Of a stretch of DNA of 34,126 bases, positions 27,178 to 34,126 are shown piece by piece. Location of the stretch: the NCBI GenBank assembly GCA_903834925.1, contig CAILLA010000001.1:1-34126 (forward strand). The letters run 5' to 3'. The notes beneath the pieces were generated by a model. It saw nothing but the letters and a program-made list of their open reading frames with translations. It made no database searches and was not told where the DNA came from. Both the position numbers and the translations under genes were made by a program. Position 1 is the stretch's first letter. Each line of letters opens with the position of its first letter. The stretch is from an uncultured Schlesneria sp. (GTDB lineage: Bacteria; Planctomycetota; Planctomycetia; Planctomycetales; Planctomycetaceae).

Positions 27178-29136
27178 ATGAATCACCTGAATGTAAGTCG
27201 CATCGCCCTCATCGGCTGGTTGGCCCTTGGTCTATCGGCTGCTGGTCTGGTGAGTGGTCTTTGCGGAAACGAGAAGCCGAAGATCGGCATAGATACTTCC
27301 GACACGATTTCCCTGCCAAAACCGTTACGAGTCAACGATCTGAACGGTCGCCAGCACGTGCTGCTGGATACACCCGAATGCCGCGGCGTGGTGCTGATCT
27401 TTCTGTCTACCGAATGCCCGATGTGTAACGAAGCCATTCCCAGACTAAACAAGCTGTCTACGCAATATCAGAAGCTGGGAATCGAATTGTTCGGGGTCAT
27501 CTCCGACCGAACGGTGACACGGCAACAGGCTTTGGAACATCACACGAAATTCCGAATCAAGTTTCCGATGATTCTCGACGCCGGAAAATCACTTCGCGAA
27601 TTGACCGGGGCGTCGCATACTCCCGAGGCGTTCGTCTTTGATCGCGACGGAAAACAGATTTATCGCGGTTTGATTGATGACTCGAGCGAGCGACTCGGAA
27701 AAAAGAATTCTGCGAAAAAGAATTATCTGGCGGACGCCATGCACGCCGCTGCTGGCAATCATCGATTGCCAGTCTCTCGGACTCAGGCAGTCGGATGTTT
27801 GCTGGAAGAACCAGGATCAGGAGCAACAGAGGGAGATGTCACATTCAACCGCGATATCGCCCCGATCATTTTCTCGAATTGCACAGCCTGCCATCGTGAT
27901 GGTGAAGTGGCACCGTTTGCTCTAACGAACTACGAACAAGTCTCGAAACGAGCAAAACAGATTGCCGATGTTGTCTCGTCACGGTTGATGCCACCCTGGA
28001 AACCGTCTCCCGATTATGGGCATTTTTCCGGCGAGCGACGTTTGTCTGAGACACAGATTTCACTCCTGAAGCACTGGTCCGAGACCGATGCCCCGGAAGG
28101 AGAACCTGCGGATCTACCACCGTTACCGAAGTTTCCGACCGGTTGGCAATTGGGTAAGCCCGACATGATCGTGAAAATGCCACGCAAATTCGCCTTGTAT
28201 GCCGAGGGGGTGGATCTTTACAAGCATTTTGTGATTCCGACCGGAATGACCCAGGACCGATTGATCCGAGCGATCGAGGTTCATCCCGGGAACCCCAAGA
28301 TCGTCCATCATGCACATATGTTTCTCGACAATACGGGCGAAGCCCGAGTGCTGGACGAGGGTGATCCGTCGGAAGGGTATACTCGGTTCGGTGGGCATGG
28401 CCTTTCGTCTGCGGCTTATCTCGGTGGATGGAATCCCGGGGCGACGCCTCATTTCTTTCCAAAAGGAACAGGGCGTCTGATGCCCAAGGGCGGCGATGCA
28501 GTTTTTCAGATCCATTATCACCCGTCAGGCAAACCGGAGTACGACCAGACCGAAATTGGGATCTATTTCGCACCACCCGATGCTCAACAACTAATCGCCG
28601 ATCTTGTGATCGGGAACGTCGACCTGCTGATTCCCGCAGGGGCCGACAATGTCGCGTTTACAGGCGAATACACAATTCCTTCCAACCTGTTATTGATGGA
28701 AATCCGTCCGCACATGCACCTGCTAGGAAAAAGTTACCAGGTACGCGGGCTGCTTCCGTCCGGCAAGGAAGTCCCGTTGATCAAGATCGAAGAATGGGAT
28801 TTCAACTGGCAGGACTCATACGTTTTTAATCCCGTGATTCGACTCCCCGTCGGTTCGAAGATCCAGATTCAAGTTGTTTACGACAATTCATCGAAGAATC
28901 CGGCGAATCCCAGTTCACCACCGAAAACAGTTTATTTCGGTGAAGAGTCGACCGATGAAATGTCCAATTGCGCCATTCGGGTCACAGCAGACACGTACGC
29001 CGAATTCCAGCAGGTCGTCTCTGATAACGCGAACTACTGGTCAGCACAGATGAAGAAGTACCTTGATCGCAACATGACTCCCGACAAAAAGGTTCGGGAA
29101 CGGCCTGCGACAAAAAGCGGGCGGACAAAAAACTGA
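27178..29136 (+). CDS. Redoxin / cytochrome c / PHM-like copper monooxygenase fusion
   Basis: This exported 652-residue protein (signal sequence about 1-29) has three parts. Residues about 45-190 are a thioredoxin-fold AhpC/TSA-like redoxin with C80-P-M-C83. Residues about 220-305 carry a haem c motif C235-T-A-C238-H239 and M271 as a possible sixth ligand. Residues about 325-640 are a copper type II monooxygenase. There H377 and H378 (IVHHAHMF), H446 (QIHYHPSG), H512 and H514 (RPHMHLLGKSY) and M595 (STDEMSN) match the CuH and CuM ligand motifs of peptidylglycine hydroxylase: HH, VHY, HxHxLG and DEMCN. The haem could feed electrons to copper in place of ascorbate (inference). ATG 27178 is chosen because the signal peptide starts there. 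It faces the PAL-like gene. Other monooxygenase substrates remain possible. Confidence 0.85.
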   Translation: MNHLNVSRIALIGWLALGLSAAGLVSGLCGNEKPKIGIDTSDTISLPKPLRVNDLNGRQHVLLDTPECRGVVLIFLSTECPMCNEAIPRLNKLSTQYQKLGIELFGVISDRTVTRQQALEHHTKFRIKFPMILDAGKSLRELTGASHTPEAFVFDRDGKQIYRGLIDDSSERLGKKNSAKKNYLADAMHAAAGNHRLPVSRTQAVGCLLEEPGSGATEGDVTFNRDIAPIIFSNCTACHRDGEVAPFALTNYEQVSKRAKQIADVVSSRLMPPWKPSPDYGHFSGERRLSETQISLLKHWSETDAPEGEPADLPPLPKFPTGWQLGKPDMIVKMPRKFALYAEGVDLYKHFVIPTGMTQDRLIRAIEVHPGNPKIVHHAHMFLDNTGEARVLDEGDPSEGYTRFGGHGLSSAAYLGGWNPGATPHFFPKGTGRLMPKGGDAVFQIHYHPSGKPEYDQTEIGIYFAPPDAQQLIADLVIGNVDLLIPAGADNVAFTGEYTIPSNLLLMEIRPHMHLLGKSYQVRGLLPSGKEVPLIKIEEWDFNWQDSYVFNPVIRLPVGSKIQIQVVYDNSSKNPANPSSPPKTVYFGEESTDEMSNCAIRVTADTYAEFQQVVSDNANYWSAQMKKYLDRNMTPDKKVRERPATKSGRTKN

Positions 29137-29144
29137 CTTCAGAG

Positions 29145-29174
29145 TAGGTCGTACTGGTCCAATTACCAGACCTA
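29145..29174. terminator. Weak hairpin between convergent genes
   Basis: TAGGT and CTGGT (29145-29158, with a 4-base bulge) pair with ACCAG and ACCTA (29165-29174) around a 6-base loop. It lies between the two convergent genes and is a modest candidate for shared termination. Confidence 0.4.
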
Positions 29175-29179
29175 TTCTT

Positions 29180-30112
29180 CTACGGCTTAGTCGTCTTACG
29201 CGCGAATTTTTGCAACCTCTTTCCATCGACTTCGGCAACAAACAGGTTTCCTTCAGCGTCAAACGCCAGCATGTGTGGCATTTGAAATTGGCCAACACCG
29301 CCCCCTTGCCGACCCCAGCGTTTCTTCACTTTGCCATTTTCATCTAACAGCAATACCTGACCCGCGCGACCGTCCGCGACAAAAAGCCTTCCTTCAGCAT
29401 CCAGCGCCATGCCATACGGTGCAAACCCTTTCCATATCGCCTGCCATTTTCCATCGCCGTCAAAGACTTGAATCCGGTTGTTTTCGCGATCACCCACCAG
29501 CACACGACCTTCACCATCAACGATGATGGAATGCGGCAGCTGAAATTGCCCCTTTTCGACGCCCGGTGTTCCCCAGGAGGAGATATACTCCCCGTCCTGA
29601 TTAAACTTCATCACGCGACTGTTGCCATAACCGTCAGAGATATAGACCTCGTCCTTTGGACCGAATGCAATGTCTGTCGGTTCGTCAAACTGATCTTTTC
29701 CAGTACCAGCAACGCCTGTTCCCAATGAGAGCAGCGGCTTGCCCGTGGGATCAAACTTATAAACGCGACTGCTTCCAACATCGGTGACCCAGACGTTGTC
29801 GTCGCGGTCGACCCTCAGACCATGCGCTGTCTTGATGAGTTCATCCCCCCACGCTCGCAGAAATTTCCCTTCCGAATCAAAACAGAGGATTGGTCGGGGT
29901 CCACGATGAAAGACGTACAGTTCACCCTTTTTATTTACGGCAACAGCAGAGCATTCAGCCAGACCAAACCCTTTGGGCAGTCGCAGAAATTGACGCTGCG
30001 GCTGTAGGGTGAATCCTAATTCCCTCGCCACTTTGTCTGCGGCGTTCGCGGATTGACAGAATAACAGGCAGGCAAAGATCGGAACGATCGCAAGTTTATG
30101 ACCAACCGTCAC
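29180..30112 (-). CDS. Secreted NHL propeller, PAL-like (peptidyl-hydroxyglycine lyase fold)
   Basis: This 310-residue protein starts at GTG 30112, seven bases after AGGGAG, giving signal peptide MTVGHKLAIVPIFACLLFC-QSANA. Further ATGs upstream lack such a site. Six NHL-type blades follow. It aligns by eye with the lyase half of animal PAM: FHRG (H69-R70), AHGL (H97) then NVWVTDV, FDEPTDIAF, ISDGYGNSR (Y162, R166), LPHSI (H194), DRENNRIQVF (R209, R213) and MPHM (H280). In PAL the corresponding HRG arginine, DGYxNSR tyrosine and DREN arginine are catalytic, and the three PH histidines bind zinc. All are kept, unlike in most generic NHL proteins. It would cleave hydroxyglycine-type hemiaminals outside the cytoplasm; the substrate is not shown. 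It faces the PHM-like gene 43 bp away. Confidence 0.82.
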   Translation of the reverse strand: MTVGHKLAIVPIFACLLFCQSANAADKVARELGFTLQPQRQFLRLPKGFGLAECSAVAVNKKGELYVFHRGPRPILCFDSEGKFLRAWGDELIKTAHGLRVDRDDNVWVTDVGSSRVYKFDPTGKPLLSLGTGVAGTGKDQFDEPTDIAFGPKDEVYISDGYGNSRVMKFNQDGEYISSWGTPGVEKGQFQLPHSIIVDGEGRVLVGDRENNRIQVFDGDGKWQAIWKGFAPYGMALDAEGRLFVADGRAGQVLLLDENGKVKKRWGRQGGGVGQFQMPHMLAFDAEGNLFVAEVDGKRLQKFARKTTKP

Positions 30113-30119
30113 GACGATT

Positions 30120-30125
30120 CTCCCT
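30120..30125 (-). promoter_or_regulatory. Ribosome binding site fixing the GTG start of the PAL-like gene
   Basis: On the minus strand AGGGAG lies seven bases before GTG 30112, directly ahead of an ideal signal peptide. It decides against the longer frame reaching 30424. Confidence 0.75.
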
Positions 30126-30275
30126 ACATTCGAACTTTCCGAAATCATACAACGGATTGACAGCTTTTGTTCGGAACATATGCGAGTTGATTGATCCAGG
30201 CTTTCAGCAGGTCTTACACCCGAATACAATACCGATCTGTGTGCTGAATCGTAACTCGCAAACAGGTAATCTGTT

Positions 30276-32564
30276 TTGGACTTTCCCGTGAAATTTCGTA
30301 CGACATTGTTGATCGCGATCCTCGCTTGGTTGTCGTGTCTCCGAGGCTCGATGACTGCTGCGGAGATTTCGTTTCGAAATGATGTGATGGCGGTCCTGTC
30401 GAAATCGGGATGTAACCTTGGCACGTGTCATGGAAACGCCCGAGGCAAAGGGGGATTTCAGATCTCTCTCAGGGGGCAAGACCCGACAGCCGACTTTGCT
30501 GTTTTGACACATGAACTTTACGGACGGAGGTCTAACTCAAACGATCCTGATCAAAGCCTTTTGTTACTCAAGCCATCGATGCAGATGGCGCACGAGGGGG
30601 GCAAGCGGTTTTCGGTCGATTCCTACGAATATCGATTGCTTCGCGAATGGATCGCTTCAGGGATGCCGAACGACCAATCGGATGCTCGACAATTGGTCCA
30701 ATTGAAAGTCACTCCGGACGAAGTTTTCCTGAACGACAAAACAACGCAGACATCAATTCGCTGGCAGCAGCAAATCACAGCAATTGCTATTTTTTCCGAT
30801 GGATCGTCGCGAGATGTTACTCCATTAGCTGTTTATGAAGTCTCACAACCCATTGCTGAGGTATCACATGACGGGATGGTCACGGGACATACCGCAGGCG
30901 AAGTCACAGTGATCGTTCGATATCTGCAACAACAAGTCGCGGTCCGGATTGCGTTTGTTCCAGAGCAACCCAACTTTGTCTGGTCGGCACCTGAGCCAGC
31001 GAACTTTGTCGACGAACTTGTCTTTTCGAAACTGCGAAAGATCAATGTTAACCCATCAGCCGTTTGCGACGATGCCACGTTCATTCGCCGAGTAACCCTT
31101 GATTTGCTTGGTCTTCCTCCAACTGCCGACGAGGCCAAACGATTCGTTAGCGATGCGTCGACAGGCAAACGGTCGGCTTTGATTGATTCGCTGTTGGAAC
31201 GGCCCGAATTTGCCGATTGGTGGGCAATGAAATGGTCTGATTTACTGCGCGTTGAAGAAAAAACACTCGACCGAAAAGGGGTCGAGAATTTTCATGGGTG
31301 GCTACGTGACGCGTTCGCCACACATAAGCCGCTCGACCAACTGGTTCGCGAAGTCGTGGCAGGACGCGGCAGCACTTATGAGGTTCCACCGGCGAACTTC
31401 TACCGGGCATTGCGAACCCCGTTTGAACGATCTGAAGCGGTTGGTCAATTGTTCCTTGGTGTCCGTTTGCAATGTTCCAAGTGCCATAACCATCCCTTTG
31501 ATCGCTGGACGCAGGACGATTATTACAGCTGGGGAAGTCTCTTTTCTCGCGTTGATTACAAGATCATCGAGAACCGCCGCCGTGACTCGAACGATTCACA
31601 CGAGTTCGATGGCGAACAGATCGTCTATTTGAAGGAATCGGGCGAAGCCAAAGATCCACGAATCGACAAGACTCGCGCAGCAAAGTTCCTGGGAGACGCG
31701 AAGAATCTTGAACCGCAACAGGACCCCTTAACGGGATTGGCGAAGTGGTTGACCGATCCGCATAACGACCGATTCGGACAAATGCTGGCCAATCGAACAT
31801 GGCAACAGGTGATGGGGCGCGGTATCGTCGATCCGATCGATGACTTTCGTGCAACAAATCCTCCGTCGAATCCGGCATTACTGAAAGCGCTGGCAAATCA
31901 CCTTGTTTTTGGTACGAGCGATGGAAAACCATCATCGGCTCAGCATGATAAGGGGTTCAATTTGCGTAGTCTGTTGCGAGTGATCTTGAACTCGCGCACG
32001 TACCAGCTTTCTTCCAACATCAACGAATCAAACCGTGACGATGAAACGAATTTCAGTCACGCGTTTGTTCGACGGCATTCCGCCGAACAACTGCTGGACG
32101 CAACAAGCCAGGCCCTGGGTGTCCCACTCGATTTTGCCGGATACCCATCAGGTCGTCGAGCTGCTCAATTGCCCGGCGTCCCTTCAAACCGCGATCGGAA
32201 TAACAGTCAGAATGACGCCGATCGATTTCTGAAGCTGTTTGGAAAGCCGCCGCGACTGCAATCCTGCGATTGTGAGCGTTCGGACGAAACAACGCTCGGT
32301 CAGACGTTTCAGCTTGTCAGTGGTTCGCTTATCAATCGCATGCTGACGACGAAGGGGAATTCACTCGAATCACTGGCAACGTCCGGAAAAACATCGTCGG
32401 AGATTGTCACTGAGCTGTATTGGATGGCGATTACGCGGTCACCCGGACAGGATGAATTATCTGCGACAGTCCAGTTTCTTGAAAAGTCAAAAGATCGTCG
32501 CCAGGCGATTGAAGACATTGCTTGGGGATTGTTTAATTCGAACGAGTTCCTGCTACGTCGATAG
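30276..32564 (+). CDS. PSCyt1-like / Big_2 / DUF1549 / DUF1553 exported protein
   Basis: This 762-residue planctomycete-type protein has a signal sequence at about 5-28 (TTLLIAILAWLSCLRGSMTAA). A cytochrome-like region follows with C46-x4-C51-H52 in SKSGCNLGTCHGNARGKGGF. A bacterial Ig-like (Big_2) domain at about 145-235 has ITAIAIFSDGSSRDVTPLAVYEV. DUF1549 (PSCyt2) at about 245-440 has TFIRRVTLDLLGLPPTADE and RLQCSKCHNHPFDRW with a CxxCH motif. DUF1553 (PSD1) at about 500-755 has LTGLAKWLTDPHNDRFGQMLANRTWQQVMGRGIVDPIDDFRATNPPS. These proteins pair with DUF1501 partners across the phylum; their biochemical role is unproven. Start is TTG 30276 with AGG about nine bases upstream; GTG 30288 is the alternative. 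It precedes the DUF1501 gene by a few bases. Confidence 0.92.
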   Translation: MDFPVKFRTTLLIAILAWLSCLRGSMTAAEISFRNDVMAVLSKSGCNLGTCHGNARGKGGFQISLRGQDPTADFAVLTHELYGRRSNSNDPDQSLLLLKPSMQMAHEGGKRFSVDSYEYRLLREWIASGMPNDQSDARQLVQLKVTPDEVFLNDKTTQTSIRWQQQITAIAIFSDGSSRDVTPLAVYEVSQPIAEVSHDGMVTGHTAGEVTVIVRYLQQQVAVRIAFVPEQPNFVWSAPEPANFVDELVFSKLRKINVNPSAVCDDATFIRRVTLDLLGLPPTADEAKRFVSDASTGKRSALIDSLLERPEFADWWAMKWSDLLRVEEKTLDRKGVENFHGWLRDAFATHKPLDQLVREVVAGRGSTYEVPPANFYRALRTPFERSEAVGQLFLGVRLQCSKCHNHPFDRWTQDDYYSWGSLFSRVDYKIIENRRRDSNDSHEFDGEQIVYLKESGEAKDPRIDKTRAAKFLGDAKNLEPQQDPLTGLAKWLTDPHNDRFGQMLANRTWQQVMGRGIVDPIDDFRATNPPSNPALLKALANHLVFGTSDGKPSSAQHDKGFNLRSLLRVILNSRTYQLSSNINESNRDDETNFSHAFVRRHSAEQLLDATSQALGVPLDFAGYPSGRRAAQLPGVPSNRDRNNSQNDADRFLKLFGKPPRLQSCDCERSDETTLGQTFQLVSGSLINRMLTTKGNSLESLATSGKTSSEIVTELYWMAITRSPGQDELSATVQFLEKSKDRRQAIEDIAWGLFNSNEFLLRR

Positions 32565-32590
32565 GCGCGTTCACAGTGCTGGTGGAGTTA

Positions 32591-33973
32591 ATGAAAAACA
32601 TCATGTGGAATGGATCTGGTCTCATCCCGCGACGTAAGGCGCTCCAGATCGGTGGGACGGGGATGTTTGGTTTGACCCTTCCCAGGTTGATGCGTGCGGC
32701 GGAACGGACCGAAGCAAAGCCGGGTCGAGCCAAATCGGTTATCTTCCTCTATCAGTTCGGCGGACCAAGTCATCTCGATACTTTCGATCCGAAACCAATT
32801 GCTCCCGCAGGAGTGCGAAGTCACTACGGAGTGATCGACACGTCGGCACCGGGAATCCAGATTTGTGACCAATTGCCGAAGACGGCTCAAGTCATGAATG
32901 ATGTAACACTCATTCGGACCGTCCATCACACGATGAAAAATCATAATCCCGCGGCGTACTACGCGCTGACGGGACATGCGCCTCCGTTGGATGATATTCG
33001 ACTGCGCGATTCGCAAGACTTGTTTCCCGCTTACGGCTCTGTGGTTGATCAATTGGCCCCGAACATAAACGGTATGCCGACGTTCGTGGCGTTTCCTCAT
33101 GTGATGCGTGATGGTGAAATCACTCCGGGCCAGCATGCGAGTTTCCTCGGGAAAGGGCACGATCCGCTACTGGTGACGTCAGATCCGAATGATCGTCGTT
33201 TCTCATTACCGGAATTGAGCCTGCCCAGCGGCTTGACCGCCGAACGGTTACATGACCGGCGCGAGATTCAACAGCTGATCAATCGACAAGTTAACCAACT
33301 CGAACAGTCGCCGGCCGCCCGCGGCCTGGATGCGTACTACGAAAAGACGTTGGGGATGCTTAATTCCTCCAAGGTTCGCGATGCGTTTAATCTGGCTGCC
33401 GAGCCGCAATCGGTACGAGACAAATATGGTCGGACGACCTACGGCCAAAGTTGCCTTCTGGCAAGACGGCTGGTCGAATCAGGCGTGAAATTTGTCAACG
33501 TTTATTTCTCAAGCAATATCGGTGGACGGCGCAACGAGGGAGGTTGGGATACGCACGGTTTCGATAATACGCGGATGTATCCGATCCTGTCGGAATATCA
33601 GTTGCCGATGACCGATCAGACGCTACCGACCCTGATTACCGATTTGAAAGAACGAGGCATGTTCGATGACACTCTGATTGTCTGGATGGGGGAATTCGGA
33701 CGGACGCCGCGAATCAACGACAACATCAGCCGCGACCATTGGCCGCAGTGCTACACCGCTTTGTTGGCAGGTGGCGGGGCCAAACGGGGCTTTGTTTATG
33801 GTACGTCGGACAAACAGGCGGCCTACCCTGATAAAGATCCTGTTCAACTGGACGATCTGATGGCTACGGTGTTTGCCCTGATGGGAATCGATCCGCAAAC
33901 GGAGCTTCACGATAAACTCAATCGACCGATACTTGTCTCTGCTGGGCGGGTTGTGACCGGGGTCATGGCTTGA
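32591..33973 (+). CDS. DUF1501 protein with Tat-type signal
   Basis: This protein of 460 residues begins MKNIMWNGSGLIPRRKALQI, a twin-arginine-type export signal (PRRKALQIGGTGMFGLTLPRL). The mature part has VIFLYQFGGPSHLDTFDPKP, TVHHTMKNHNPAAYYALTG, GGWDTHGFDN and IVWMGEFGRTPRINDNISRDHWPQC, the hallmark DUF1501 motifs; the fold is related to alkaline phosphatase and sulfatase enzymes. A GTG at 32576 is an alternative start; ATG 32591 follows a close GGTGGAG site. It forms an operon with the DUF1549/DUF1553 gene, and the two are expected to work together outside the cytoplasm. The substrate is unknown. Confidence 0.92.
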   Translation: MKNIMWNGSGLIPRRKALQIGGTGMFGLTLPRLMRAAERTEAKPGRAKSVIFLYQFGGPSHLDTFDPKPIAPAGVRSHYGVIDTSAPGIQICDQLPKTAQVMNDVTLIRTVHHTMKNHNPAAYYALTGHAPPLDDIRLRDSQDLFPAYGSVVDQLAPNINGMPTFVAFPHVMRDGEITPGQHASFLGKGHDPLLVTSDPNDRRFSLPELSLPSGLTAERLHDRREIQQLINRQVNQLEQSPAARGLDAYYEKTLGMLNSSKVRDAFNLAAEPQSVRDKYGRTTYGQSCLLARRLVESGVKFVNVYFSSNIGGRRNEGGWDTHGFDNTRMYPILSEYQLPMTDQTLPTLITDLKERGMFDDTLIVWMGEFGRTPRINDNISRDHWPQCYTALLAGGGAKRGFVYGTSDKQAAYPDKDPVQLDDLMATVFALMGIDPQTELHDKLNRPILVSAGRVVTGVMA

Positions 33974-33987
33974 TTCGATCCATCACC

Positions 33988-34055
33988 CGTAGCATGGGCT
34001 TCAGCCCGTGCGCGACAATATATTTTGTGGCGCACGGGCTGAAGCCCATGCTACG
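33988..34055. terminator. REP-like double palindrome and probable terminator
   Basis: Two 26-bp arms (33988-34013 and 34030-34055) are perfect reverse complements around a 16-base AT-rich loop. Each arm holds the GCATGGGCTTCAGCCC or reverse word also seen at 7221-7244. It lies 15 bp after the DUF1501 stop, so the very stable hairpin probably ends or protects that transcript. Confidence 0.8.
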
Positions 34056-34126
34056 AAACCGTGACAATTCGCCTGTTCGCTTGCTTTGTAGGCGTAAGGC
34101 CGGAGAATGCAGGGCCACTTCTTGAC
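34056..34126. other. Right edge, no gene seen
   Basis: Seventy-one bases after the hairpin show no start of a supported gene. Confidence 0.5.

Noticed and set aside
30113-30424. 104-codon N-terminal extension of the PAL-like protein
   Set aside because: It would bury the signal peptide, overlaps the start of the divergent gene and lacks a ribosome binding site; GTG 30112 has AGGGAG.

Overview
The window comes from a member of the Planctomycetota. The strongest evidence is the linked pair DUF1549/DUF1553 (PSCyt2/PSD1) and DUF1501 at the right end, which is a signature of this phylum. Support comes from the large TPR protein, the fused secreted redox proteins, abundant GTG/TTG starts, and short palindromic repeats built on GCATGGGCT..AGCCCATGC. 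No rRNA, tRNA, CRISPR array or intact insertion sequence was recognised. All functional names rest on motif reading by eye, without database searches.

Layout from left to right. 1-1596 (-): 5' part of a type I restriction HsdR subunit running off the window. 1597-3254: about 1.6 kb without a convincing intact gene, full of short direct, tandem and inverted repeats, with a possible DUF4058-like gene end. 3255-7049 (-): membrane-anchored TPR protein. 7256-7957 (-): KdpE-type response regulator without a KdpD neighbour. 8283-9062 (+): glutamine-amidotransferase-like protein. 9332-10177 (+): KdsA. 10191-19816: surface-polysaccharide locus with mixed strands, holding three GT2 genes (one broken by an in-frame TGA), a methyltransferase, an FAD oxidoreductase, a Wzx-type flippase and a GT39-type membrane glycosyltransferase. 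20039-21358 (-): anchored protein of unknown function. 21456-21632 (+): 58-residue membrane protein. 21975-24086 (+): secreted seven-bladed WD40 propeller fused to a Gfo/Idh/MocA-like domain. 24130-25461 (+): BioA. 25500-26798 (-): MetY. 27178-33973: four exported proteins.

The most interesting spot is 27178-30112. The + strand gene encodes redoxin, c-type haem motif and a copper type II monooxygenase in one chain, and keeps the residues that bind both coppers in peptidylglycine alpha-hydroxylating monooxygenase (PHM). The convergent gene 43 bp away encodes a secreted NHL propeller that keeps the catalytic and zinc-binding positions of peptidyl-alpha-hydroxyglycine alpha-amidating lyase (PAL). 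In animals these two activities form one bifunctional enzyme, PAM. Their side-by-side presence here, with a built-in haem/thiol module on the monooxygenase, suggests a bacterial split PAM-like system acting outside the cytoplasm; this is an inference from motifs.

Two dispersed repeat families are visible. One is an approximately 180-bp element with 36-bp inverted arms (copies near 7986 and 21672). The other is a REP-like palindrome (copies at 7221 and, as a 68-bp double hairpin, at 33988).
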